A DNA stretch of 35,000 nt, from contig CAUYUJ010004763.1 in assembly GCA_963575745.1 (NCBI GenBank), positions 22,501-57,500 on the forward strand. The letters are read 5' to 3'. Made by a program: the position numbers and the translations under genes. Below, one piece after another: positions 15,743 through 23,632 of the stretch. The stretch comes from Prorocentrum cordatum. Lineage: Eukaryota > Sar > Dinophyceae > Prorocentrales > Prorocentraceae. The notes under the pieces were generated by a model. That model was not told where the DNA came from. It did not search any database and was given only the letters and a program-made list of their open reading frames with translations. The stretch's first letter is position 1; every line of letters begins with the position of its first letter.

Positions 15743-18700
15743 GCAAGCGGGGATTTGCTGTCGAAAACCAGGGAAGCGGAGACCGTCTGTGCCCTCGTTT
15801 TGTAGCAAGCACGGGGGCCGCGTGTACCCGCGTAGCCTGTCTTTGAAGCGGACCGTCGTCGGCTAGCGTCTAGTAGTCGATGAGAATGCGCCAGTTTAGC
15901 ATCGATTTGCGTCGAGGGACGTCGATTTAGCGTCGGCTAGCGTCGATCAGTTTCGATTCGCAAGACCCAGTGAGTTGGTATGGGAGGCTCCCCTGAGTTG
16001 CCGCAGACGTTTTCTTTACGGTCAGAAGCCTCGGCTCAGCGTGTCGCCCCGCCAGGTCTGGCCACCCGCGCTGCAGTGCGACATTCTATACACGTCCCAC
16101 TCATCAAGCGTCAGCGTCGCCGGCTTTTCCCAACTTCCGCCCCGCGGAGCGGAGCGGCACGATGTCCGCTCGCAAGGCATAGCGTGTCGCCGGGGCCACG
16201 GCCGCGACACCCTGAGCAAAAGAGTTCGCGGCCGCATCCGGACGGTGCCCAGACATGCTCGCGTCGTACAAGAAATAATGACGGAATGGTTTTGACCTTT
16301 GTCGCCCTCCGGGGGCTCTCGCCGAGCCCCGGGACCACCACGCAACGACACAGGATGAAAAGCTGGTCTTGCGGAAAGGGTCGGGATTTCTGAGGAGCCC
16401 GTACTGAAAAAATAAGGGCCTCGCATGTCTGGGTGGACATTGTTTGTTTATCCACTGGCGTGACCGGGGGGGAGGGGAGGGTGCCGGTCACGTCGCGATT
16501 CGGCAGGCGAAGTCCGAGGATACTTCGGACTGGCTGATTATCGGACGGCGCCGGCGCGAATCGTGACGTGACCAGAAAGGGGGAGCGGAGCCAGTCACGG
16601 GCGTTCTCACGAAACATTGAACAATGAGTTCGGTCGGTTCGCCCGAGAAAACATGCAGTGAGCCGAGACAGCCTCCAATTCTCCCCGGCTTGACACTGGG
16701 CGGCCTCACCGGTTGCACCCAAGCTTGAGGCGTGGCGAGCCGCTCACCGAACGCGGAGCACCTCTCCCTCACTTGGGGGAGCAGGGAGGGAGGAGAGAGA
16801 GAGAGAGAGAGATCAGAAGGTAAGCATCGGGTTGGGGGGATGGGTTTGGGAGAAACGATCATGATAGCTCGTCTCTATCATCGCGTGTGATGAGCGGGCT
16901 CATTACGCAGTCGCGCCCTGCATCTTCCCAACCCCTTCCTCCCAACACTATCTTTCTCTTTAGCAAGAGAGGAAGAAAGGAACAGGAGTGGAGGAGGAGG
17001 AGGAGCAGGAGTGGGAGGGGGGGGGGGCAGGGGGAGCAGAGAGCATGCACCCCCTCGACTCGTGAGCAAAACGCGACGCAAGGTTTTTCGACGTCACGAA
17101 CAGATCATGACGCCGCGGGTCTGGGGAGGGAGCAGAGAAGATCGAGAGCGGCGCGGGAGAGGCGGGAGGAGGGTGCAGTTGGGAGAGGGAGCGGACGACG
17201 GGGGGGCGGGAGGGACGAGGGAGGTGGAAGCTTCAGAGCCCTGGTTCGCACAGTCCTGGCTTGAGGGGCACCGATCCTCCTGCCCGCGGGCTACCTCTCC
17301 GCGGAGCACGCTGGCGGAGAGCCCCCGGCCTTCCTGCTCGCGTCGCGGCACTTCGGCCGGCCCTGGCTGCACCGCCTCTGCGGCCGGCTGGACGGCCTCC
17401 TGGCGCGGGCGGCGGGGGGGCCCGTGCTGTTCGCGTGGATCGAGTGGCTCCGCACGGAGTGCAGGCCCGCCCTGGCCGAGGCGGAGGCGGAGGTTCGAGG
17501 GCGGGCCCAGCTCATTGCAGCTACCCTCGGCCCCTTCCTGCTCCTTCTCTCCTGAGACTTGAGGGTGTGCTGCTGCTCTCGTCCTCTCCTCGTCCAGGGG
17601 CCGAGGTTCCCCGGGGCCGCCGTCGCAGCGCTGCGCTCGGCCCGCGCGGGCCGTGCCGCGGCCCTCCGCGCCCTGGGGCGGCGAGACGCCGTCGCGGCGC
17701 GAAAGGCAGAAGGGCGGGCAGGCTCGAGGGCTCCGGCCGTGCGCCTGCGCCTGCCGATGCTGGGTGTGTGCCCTCCTGCCCTGGGGCGAGGAGGGGGTGT
17801 GCCTCGATCCTGGGCCCATGGTGAGACTGGCCAGGATCGGTGCACGTGCGGGTGCACCCTGGCATCCGAGGTGGCGAGAAAGGTGCACCAGCAGGAGAGA
17901 ACGCGACCGGCGCGCCAGGCCCGGTTTGTCGGTCGCATTCTCCGAGCAGGATCAACTTGTGATGGCCCCGGCGCCCGGAAAATGTCCACAGTGAGAACCT
18001 CTGCAATGCCCAGATCTGAGGGTTCGGGCTTCCTCCCCAGGCTCCCGACGTCGCGAATTTTTCTCAACGTGGACCCCCGCAGGGGTCTGGACCCATTCTC
18101 TGGGACCAGTGCCCCAGATGCCGAACATGGCCAAGAGCTGCCCGTCGGGATGGTGCTCACGACGCCAGGGGGTCTGGGCCCTAGCATTAAGTCGGGCTTG
18201 TCCCTCTACAGGAGGAGTATCCCATAAAAGTTACAATATAGTCTGGGGATGTTTTTGTTGCACTACCTTTGCATATTTTTAGGGGTATTTGGGGGGTATC
18301 TTATATTTTTCCCCTCCAAAATCCCCCTGCAGGCGGACAGGCCCGACCTAACCCTGGCAGGGGGAGGAGCTGGCGGAGCAGGCTCGGGGCGCGGAGCGTG
18401 ACCCGCGCGTGACTTCCTGGGGCGACGACGCCGCCGCCGGCCCGGAGCACCCCGACGCCGAGGCAGCCGGGCCCGCCTCGGCGGGGCCGCCCGCGTGCGC
18501 CAATTGCGCGGGCGCCGTGCGCGACGGCGCCTTCGGGTCGGCGTGCAGCCACGCCCTCTGCAGCAGGTTCCCCCCTCCCCACGACGAGGAGGAGGAGGAG
18601 GAGGAGGAGGAGGAAGAGGAGGAGGAGGAGGAGGGCCGAGGTGTGCCTCAGCTCCCCCCGGGGGCTGGGGCCCAGGCTCTCGACACCTGCGCCCCCGCAC

Positions 18701-21700
18701 AGCGCCAGCGCGTACGGGCGCCACCGGCTCCTCGCCTCTTCCTCTCCTCCCCCCGAGGTGCAGCCGATCCGTCGGTTGCTTATCTCGTTTGTCTCTTAGT
18801 TTTTGTTCGCCCTCCCCACGCAGATGGCGGGGGGAGGGCTCGAGGGCATTGGCGCTTCGACGCGTACTTGTCCGCAGTACTGAGTCCTGCCTGAGGAGGA
18901 GGAGGGGGAGGGGGGGGAGGGGGAGGAGGAGGAGGGGGAGGAGGAGGAGGAGGAGGAGGAGGAGGAGGAGGAGGAGGAGGAGGAGGAGGAGGAGGAGGAG
19001 AGAGGAGGAGGACGAGAGAGACGAGGAGGAGGGAGGAGGAGAGGAGGAGAGAGAGGAGAGAGAGACGAGGAGGAGGACGAGAGAGACGAGGGAGGAGGAG
19101 GAGGAGGAGGGAGGAGGAGGAGGAGGAGGAGGAGGAGGAGGAGGAGAGGAGGAGGAGGGGGAGGGGAGGAGGGGAGAGAGAGACGAGGAGGAGGAGGAGA
19201 AGGAGGAGGAGGAGGAGGACGAGGAGGAGGACGCCAACCAACGTAAACCCAAGACGCATCCGCGCTATTGCAATACAGCCTCCCTCCAAGTTCCGCTTTT
19301 CATAGGTCCCTCAAAGGGTGTATTCTCAGTGCAGGAAGTGGCCCATTGGAAGAAAACGGTTTGGGAATTTTCAATCGGACTTCAGCGCACCAGATCAATG
19401 TGACTGTTGCGTCCTGACAATTCGAGATCGTGCCAGAGCGCCGCCCCTTGGGCGTCAACTCCGCGAGCCTCCGTGACTGTTGGATCCTGAATCCTGACAA
19501 TCCTAAATCGTACCAAAACGTACTTTCTCAAACACTTCTGCACACTTGTACAACGGATGTGTGCGGCGCTGATGCGAGGAACACATGTGCTGATGTGTGA
19601 AAATGCTGCACACTTTGAAGGCGAATGTGCGCGGTGCTACGGCCAGAGCCACATTTTGAAAAACACCCGCACCACGTCCGTGCAATTGTTGCAAACGTTT
19701 TGGACGAGTGCGCGCGGCGTTAAGGCGAGAGCCGCATGTTGAAAACCACCCGCTCTCCATCTCTGAAACAGCTGGCAAGTTGTAATACGAATATGCGCGG
19801 CGATACGGCGAGAGCCTGATTTGGAAAACGACCCGCCCTTCGTCCGTGAAACTGCTGAGATCTTTTGCGACGGACGAGCGCGGCGCTATGGCGAGAGCCA
19901 CATGTTGAGGCCGGCCCGCTCTCCATCCGAGAAGTTGTAGCACATTGCAAGCTTCAGGGTCGTGAATGTGCGAGGATTTCTCAGGCGAGACGCCCAGCCG
20001 TATGGAGGAGGAGGAGGAGGAGGAGGAGGAGGAGGAGGAGGAGGAGGAGGAGGTGGAGCAGGAGGACGAGGAGGAGGTGGAGCAGGAGGAGGCAGAGGGG
20101 GAGGAGGAAAGATTTGGACCCTCTCCTAGGACAGAGGAACTTCCAATGGCATAGACACAATTTCTTTGAGCTCAGCGCGGATTTCTTGGATCGGCGCTGG
20201 GGCCCCCCTGGCAGCACTTCCAGCGCCGCCTCTGGCGCGCTCCGCGTGCCAGGGAGGGGGGCCCAGCGCCGACCCAGGAAATCCGCGCGGAGCTCCGACA
20301 TTTTTATGTTTATGCAGTTTGTCGTTCCTCCAGAAGCAGCGAGAGCATTGGATTAGGATCCATTGGAAAAGGAATCTAGGGTCTGGAAGCTGGTGGAACT
20401 CCAGTCGTGGGTTGCAAATAGATATCCCGCCTCCTTTCTCAGATAAGGGATCCTCCAGTCCCTTCACCAACGCCTTCACCGAAGTCCATACACTCCTCGC
20501 GTCGTGCGACAAAACACGACAGAATGTTTGGCAGGTTTGGGCCTCTGCAGGGGGCCCTCGCTGGGCCCCGCGGGACTCTCAAACATCAGTTCCAGGAAAG
20601 ACACCAGCCCTGGGGAACGGTCTGGGACGTCAGGAGACCCCATATGGAACAACCATCGAGATCGCGGGTATGCCGATACGGTGTCGGCATCCCCGCTGCT
20701 CGTCGTACGGCTTGATTCTCCTCGGAAGTTTGGTCAGCACGCACATCGCGATGGGCCGGGTGAGCACCAGCATCGGTATTTCTCCGCCTCCCCAGGTCAG
20801 GGTAAAGTTTTGCCCTCGAAGGTCGAGGGGAGGTTTTCGGACGCTGTTAGATTTTTTTGTTCTAGTATGCAGCTCCTGGAAGGTTTAGTCGAGCATCGGC
20901 GCTGGTATATCTGTGGTAGGAAAACGGCTCAATCTTTGTTAACCCCACCTAATTCCACGCAGTACCGCGCAATTTGGCTTATATCGTGGGCTGAATCGAG
21001 CCTCGTCTGGCCGAGTGCCCCCCCCCCCCCCGAATCGTGCTTACCGGCCCCGAGTCTGTCCGCGATGACCTCCCAGGAGCTGCTTCCTAACCCGTCAGGC
21101 CTCCGGCGGCCTCGGGGAACCTCCAGGGGCCTCCGGGGGTCAGGATCCGGGGGCGGGAGCACAGCTCGCCAGGTGCCTGGCCGCCGTGGTGAAGGTGCAG
21201 GCGGCGTGTGGCGCGCCGCACCGCTGCCCCGTGCCAGGGTGCCCGGAGCCGCTGGCGGAGGGCGCCCAGGAGTCGGGTCCGCGCGCGTAGCTTCAGGTCG
21301 GGCACGTCCCTCTGCGATTTTTGCATTGTTTTTTGATCATCTGGGGGCATCTTCTTGGATTATGTTTCATTTTTCGTCCAAAATCCGCCTGTAGGGGGAC
21401 ATGCCCGACCTAAGCGTAGCTGATGATGGAGGGGCGGGTCCCCCGATCGCTAAGTCGCGCGAGGCGACGGCAACAGCCTGCGCGCTCGGGGTTGGCCTCC
21501 CGGCGCTCCGCCTGAAGTCGGAGGAATGCGAGGCGACACCACCACCTCTAGCGAGGGGGTCCACGATGCCTCCCCGAGCTGGGGATGGGGGATATCTCGG
21601 GCGGGGGGGTCCACACCACCAGCAGGACACTCCCTGGCTCCTCGCGCTGGTGGTGATGGTGTCGCCTTCCCTTGCCCCTACGAGGCCCTGCACAAGAGGC

Positions 21701-22869
21701 GACGCAGCGGCCTGCGCGCTTGGGGCTGGCCCCCGAAGCCCCAGCGCGCACCAGAGGTCCCTCTTGCCCACAGAGCCACCCCCCAGACAGCCGACGTCTT
21801 GAGTGTTTTGACGCGGGGCCCGCGGAAGTGCCGACCTCCCGCAGGCCCGGTTTGCGCAGCCCCGGCCGGTTCTGCGGACGGCCCCGGGGGCCCGCCGAGG
21901 GCCCCCGGAGGAAGACGACGGCCAGAAGCACCCCGTGGTGTTTTGTCTTGTTCGTTGCCGTGTTCCAGGGCGCGAGGTTGTCTGGGGCCGCGCGCGCAGC
22001 CGCAGGAGGCGGCCAGCGCTCCGGAGCTGTGGGCGGCCGTGGTCCGGCAGGTTCGCGGCACGCCCTTCGAGCAGGCCGTCGTCTACTGCCCGCGCTGCGA
22101 GGACCGCGGCATGGACATCCCGGTGCTGGTGCCCTCGGCGGGCGCGGGGGGCGCGTCCTCGCACCGCTGCCAGTGCTTCCAGTGCTCCTGGCAGTTCTGC
22201 GAGATCTGCCGCTCTCCGTGGCACCCCGGCTCGTCCTGCTTCGACGACGAGAGCAGGGTCGTACGCATGGCGAGGCGCCGGCCGCCGCTGACGGAGGAGC
22301 TCGCGGAGGCGGCCGCCAAGGTCGTCGAGGAGGCGCGGAGCAGGGAGGAGCAGAAGGCGCGCGAGTTGGAAGAGATGCTCAGGCGCGGGGGTCAGCGCGC
22401 GAACTTCGAGGCATTCCGCCGCATCTTCGCCAGTGCCCACACGGAGCACGTCACGCGGAGCCTGCTCAGCGTGTTCGGAAACGGCGTCACGCTGAGGCCG
22501 GCCCCCGTTGCTCCCACCGTGCAAAGACAGTTCATGCAAGCCATGGTGGAGAAGCCAGAGGCGGAGGTGCGCCCTGCGTTCCACGGCACAGACGTGCGGA
22601 ACTACGCCTCCATCTTCGAACGGGGGCTCCTGGTGCCTGGGGATGCGAGCGATATCAAGGTCGTCCACGGCCAGGCCCATGGCCAGGGCATCTACACCGC
22701 CAACGTCGACGCGGCATGGCTGTCGAAGGGCTTCTGCACCGCTCCGAGCATGCTGGTGTGCGCCGTACTGCAGTCCGAGTCGCACGTACGCCACGTCGGC
22801 GACGCCATGGTCGTGGCGAGGTCCGACCACGTCGTGCCGCTCTTAGCCGCCCTGGAATGCCCCTGTTGA
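15562..22869 (+). CDS. Split gene: RWD-RING1-IBR-ADP-ribosyltransferase fusion (RNF14-like N-terminal half)
   Basis: Exons in order, all plus strand: 15562-15742, 17266-17492, 17598-17705 (weak), 18361-18566, 21173-21269, 22006-22869. Together they give RWD, RING1 (C-x2-C, C-x-H-x2-C-x2-C, C-x4-C), IBR, a charged linker, and a PARP-like domain. RWD-RING1-IBR is the layout of RNF14-type RBR ubiquitin ligases. Here the catalytic RING2 is absent and a PARP-like ART fold with HGT and GQGIY motifs takes its place. Phases agree at every proposed junction. Donors are GC, GT, GC, GT and GA, which fits known dinoflagellate splicing. The likely role links ubiquitin and ADP-ribose signalling (inference). 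The true start codon was not found and may lie in an upstream exon. No transcript evidence is available to me. Confidence 0.7.
15743..17265 (+). other. Intron A-B region, no other gene seen
   Basis: A putative GC-AG intron of 1523 bases. It holds a short TAGCGTCG array near its start, (GA)n at about 16795-16813, and a GGA/G-rich stretch at 16994-17040. I see no convincing coding segment. Confidence 0.5.
15840..15955 (+). repeat. Degenerate TAGCGTCG short tandem array
   Basis: Motifs such as GCTAGCGTC, TTAGCATCG, GACGTCGATTTAGCG and GCTAGCGTCG recur every 10-20 bases just after exon A. Confidence 0.55.
17266..17492 (+). CDS. Exon B: second half of RWD domain
   Basis: Encodes ILLPAGYLSAEHAGGEPPAF, then LLASRHFGRPWLHRLCGRL and GGPVLFAWIEWLRTE. 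The order LP-x2-Y-x5-PP-x-F, then W-x2-L-x2-L, then LFAW-x2-W/F-L is the hallmark second half of RNF14-type RWD domains. A stop (TGA at 17262) in the same frame means the exon must begin after it. The AG at 17264-17265 is the obvious acceptor. The donor is GAG before GTTCGAG. Confidence 0.8.
17598..17705 (+). CDS. Possible small exon: Ala/Arg-rich linker
   Basis: A pyrimidine-rich stretch and CCAG precede an open segment (GPRFPGAAVAALRSARAG then RAAALRALGRRDAVAARK) in the phase left by exon B. It ends at AAG before GCAGAAG, a GC donor that would join exon C in phase 0. No domain is visible. It is proposed only because phases and splice signals agree, and it could be intronic. Confidence 0.35.
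17706..18186 (+). other. Intron region upstream of the 8-bp-TSD element
   Basis: I see no supported gene. The ORFs reading through here are GC-rich shadows of low coding character. Confidence 0.4.
18187..18351 (+). mobile_element. Short TIR element 1 (165 bp) with 8-bp target duplication
   Basis: The left end TTAAGTCGGGCTTGTCCCTC and the right end GGACAGGCCCGACCTAA are imperfect inverted repeats. The flanks are CCCTAGCA (18179-18186) and CCCTGGCA (18352-18359), an 8-bp duplication with one change. The rightmost 37 bases match element 2 (21377-21413) at 33 positions. Length, TIRs and 8-bp TSD fit a non-autonomous DNA transposon (hAT-like by TSD size). It ends 9 bases before the predicted exon C boundary, and the acceptor AG is formed by the last TSD base plus the next G. 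Confidence 0.75.
18361..18566 (+). CDS. Exon C: acidic linker and first half of RING1
   Basis: Starts GEELAEQARGAERDPR, continues through an acidic Ala/Pro-rich linker, and ends CANCAGAVRDGAFGSACSHA followed by LCSR. This supplies RING cysteines 1, 2 and 3, the His and cysteine 5 (C-x2-C, then C-x-H-x2-C). The donor is CAGCAG before GTTCCCC, splitting the Arg codon after cysteine 5. The following GGA tract has no stop for some distance but is plainly intron. Confidence 0.72.
18586..18633 (+). repeat. (GGA)n tract at the start of intron C-D
   Basis: About 16 GGA/GAA triplets, starting 20 bases after the predicted donor. Confidence 0.9.
18892..19232 (+). repeat. Long (GGA)n polypurine tract in intron C-D
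   Basis: About 340 bases with only rare C, mostly GGA with GAGAGACGAGG variants. A mirror-like polypurine stretch of this size can form triplex DNA. Confidence 0.95.
19554..19995 (+). repeat. 83-bp degenerate tandem repeat, about five units
   Basis: Units begin near 19554, 19623, 19706, 19789, 19873 and 19964. Shared features are GAATGTGCGCGGCG, a GGCGAGAGCC box about 18 bases on, TTGAAAACCACCCGC and a CGTCCGTGAAA-type stretch. Spacing is 83, 83, 84 and 91 bp, with the first unit shorter. The minus-strand frame across it shows the same repeat as protein, but 83 is not a multiple of three, so coding is unlikely. Confidence 0.8.
20003..20105 (+). repeat. (GGA)n tract
   Basis: GGA triplets with GTGGAGCAGGA interruptions, directly after the 83-bp repeat and still inside the putative intron. 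Confidence 0.92.
20168..20296. mobile_element. Foldback element, copy 1 (129 bp)
   Basis: The left arm reads GAGCTCAGCGCGGATTTC, then TTGGATCGGCGCTGGG and CCCCCCTGGC. The right arm is its reverse complement (GCCAGGGAGGGGGGCCC, AGCGCCGACCCAGGAAATCC, GCGCGGAGCTC). A shorter loop with AGCGCCGCCTCTGGCGCG lies between. Arms are about 48 bp. A relative is at 23406-23515, and a lone right end at 23633-23661. Confidence 0.85.
20297..21172 (+). other. Remainder of intron C-D, no gene seen
   Basis: A segment at about 20505-20605 (GACAAAACACGACAG ... GGGGGCCCTCGCTGGGCC) resembles, in inverted orientation, 21830-21955 in the next intron, so both are copies of a repeat. A run of 12 C lies at 21019-21030. 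Confidence 0.4.
21173..21269 (+). CDS. Exon D: second half of RING1
   Basis: Joining AG from exon C to G here rebuilds Arg and gives CSRCLAAVVKVQ, then AACGAPHRCPVPGCPEPLAE. This supplies RING cysteines 5 to 8 with C-x4-C at the end, as in RBR RING1 domains. The acceptor is GCTCGCCAG before GTGCCTG. The frame would stop at 21288, so splicing is required. I place the donor at CAG before GAGTCGG (a GA donor, phase 0). A GT donor at 21277 is possible but breaks phase with exon E. Confidence 0.75.
21293..21413 (+). mobile_element. Short TIR element 2 (121 bp) with a perfect 8-bp target duplication
   Basis: The left end TCAGGTCGGGCACGTCCCTC and the right end GGGGGACATGCCCGACCTAA form TIRs. GCGTAGCT flanks both sides (21285-21292 and 21414-21421). 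It is related to element 1 (33 of 37 matches at the right end, shared GTCGGGC and GTCCCTCT at the left). It sits 23 bases past the end of exon D, inside the D-E intron. Confidence 0.82.
21531..21667. repeat. Imperfect inverted repeat in intron D-E
   Basis: AGGCGACACCACCACCTC followed by TAGCGAG pairs with CTCGCGCTGGTGGTGATGG followed by TGTCGCCT. The surrounding GAGGCGAC ... CAGCCTGCGCGCTCGGGGTTGG segment (about 21457-21505) recurs directly at about 21695-21735, so this is a small composite repeat. Confidence 0.6.
22006..22869 (+). CDS. Exon E: IBR zinc domain, helical linker and PARP-like ART domain
   Basis: Opens EAASAPELWAAVVRQV. The IBR has VVYCPRCEDRGMDIPV, then CQCFQCSWQFCEICRSPW and HPGSSC, giving the C-x4-C-x2-C-x4-H-x4-C end of IBR domains. 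A charged helical linker follows (TEELAEAAAKVVEEAR and onward). Next comes the ART part: RPAFHGTDVRNYASIFERGL, VVHGQAHGQGIYTA, SKGFC, MLVCAVL, VRHVGDAMVV. His in HGT and Tyr in GIYTA fit the first two members of the PARP H-Y-E triad. The third Glu is not evident near SDHVVPLL, suggesting mono-ADP-ribosylation or a non-catalytic fold. No Cys-rich RING2 lies between IBR and ART. The frame is open far upstream, but the coding character starts near 22006. Confidence 0.85.
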   Translation, partial: EAASAPELWAAVVRQVRGTPFEQAVVYCPRCEDRGMDIPVLVPSAGAGGASSHRCQCFQCSWQFCEICRSPWHPGSSCFDDESRVVRMARRRPPLTEELAEAAAKVVEEARSREEQKARELEEMLRRGGQRANFEAFRRIFASAHTEHVTRSLLSVFGNGVTLRPAPVAPTVQRQFMQAMVEKPEAEVRPAFHGTDVRNYASIFERGLLVPGDASDIKVVHGQAHGQGIYTANVDAAWLSKGFCTAPSMLVCAVLQSESHVRHVGDAMVVARSDHVVPLLAALECPC

Positions 22870-23045
22870 GACGCAACACGGCAACACGTACCGGGTGCAA
22901 AGCGTCCGTTCTGACATGTTGCGTGTTGGTTTGGCACGTGTTGGCCCACGTTCCGGCAAATTTATCGCGCAGACCGGAAACGTAGACAATCTACGCTTTC
23001 AGTCCGCGTGTTGAGCTCCGTGTCAACACGCTACGTGTTGCCCAT
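22870..23045. repeat. Cluster of CGTGTTG/CAACACG motifs; possible 3' intron
   Basis: At least seven copies of CGTGTTG or its complement lie in 175 bases, in both orientations. GGCAACACGTA near the left edge and TACGTGTTGCC near the right form short inverted ends. A GA donor at 22868 and GGGGCAG at 23047-23053 would make a phase-compatible 186-base intron. Confidence 0.45.
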
Positions 23046-23053
23046 CGGGGCAG

Positions 23054-23292
23054 CTAAGGTGCCGCTATTCGAGGGCTTCGGCGGCTCGTTCGCCGCCCCG
23101 ACGCCCCAAGCCCGTCCGACGCTCCCCGGGCAGAGGCCGACGCCGGCGGGCGGCGGGGCGAAGCCGTCGGGCGGCGCCACGGCTCCGGGGCCTGCGAGGG
23201 TTCCGGGCAAGCCCGGCAAGACCGAAGCGCCGAGCAAGGACAGGAAGGCCAAGTTCGTGGCCCGCCTCGCGAGCAGGTCACAGCGGCACTGA
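23054..23292 (+). CDS. Possible terminal exon of the RWD-RING-IBR-ART gene
   Basis: If spliced at 22868/23053 the protein would continue past LECPC into SKVPLFEGFGGSF, then a Pro/Gly/Ala- and Lys-rich tail ending RLASRSQRH. Composition is like coding sequence and the frame is open to TGA at 23290. The alternative is that the gene ends at 22869 and this is a chance ORF. There is no domain to decide. Confidence 0.3.
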
Positions 23293-23405
23293 GTCAGGCG
23301 CTCCCGCCGGCTCTCCTCCTGCTCCAGAGGCCTCGTGCTGGCACCCTCTCCGCCCACCGCTTCGCCGCCCGCGTGGGCTTGTTCGAAGCAGACACATCAA
23401 CTCTC

Positions 23406-23515
23406 GGAGGCCTGCGCGGATCTCTTGGATCGGAGCTGGACCTCCCTGGCGGCGCCTCCAGCGCCGCCGCTGGCGCGCTCCGTGCGCCAGGGATGGGGTC
23501 CATCGCCAATCCAAA
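23406..23515. mobile_element. Foldback element, copy 2
   Basis: GCGCGGATCTCTTGGATCGG, AGCTGGACCTCCCTGGCG and the AGCGCCGCCGCTGGCGCG centre match copy 1 at 20168-20296. The right arm (GCGCCAGGGATGGGGTCC then ATCGCCAATCC) is shorter and decayed. Confidence 0.75.
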
Positions 23516-23632
23516 AAACAATGCCGCATTCCTGGAACGGCCGCGGCACGGTGCGTGGCGTCTCCGCGCACTTCTCTGTAGCATCATAGTCACAGAGATT
23601 CTGCGCGCCACGGAGTTAGTGTGTGAGTGAGT

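Noticed and set aside
15830-15850. CGTAGCC at 15830 as a leader relict
   Set aside because: Only seven bases agree and the rest does not fit.
17559-18227. 222-codon plus-strand ORF
   Set aside because: Apart from a possible short exon at its start, it runs through a transposon end and GC-rich intron sequence without recognisable content.
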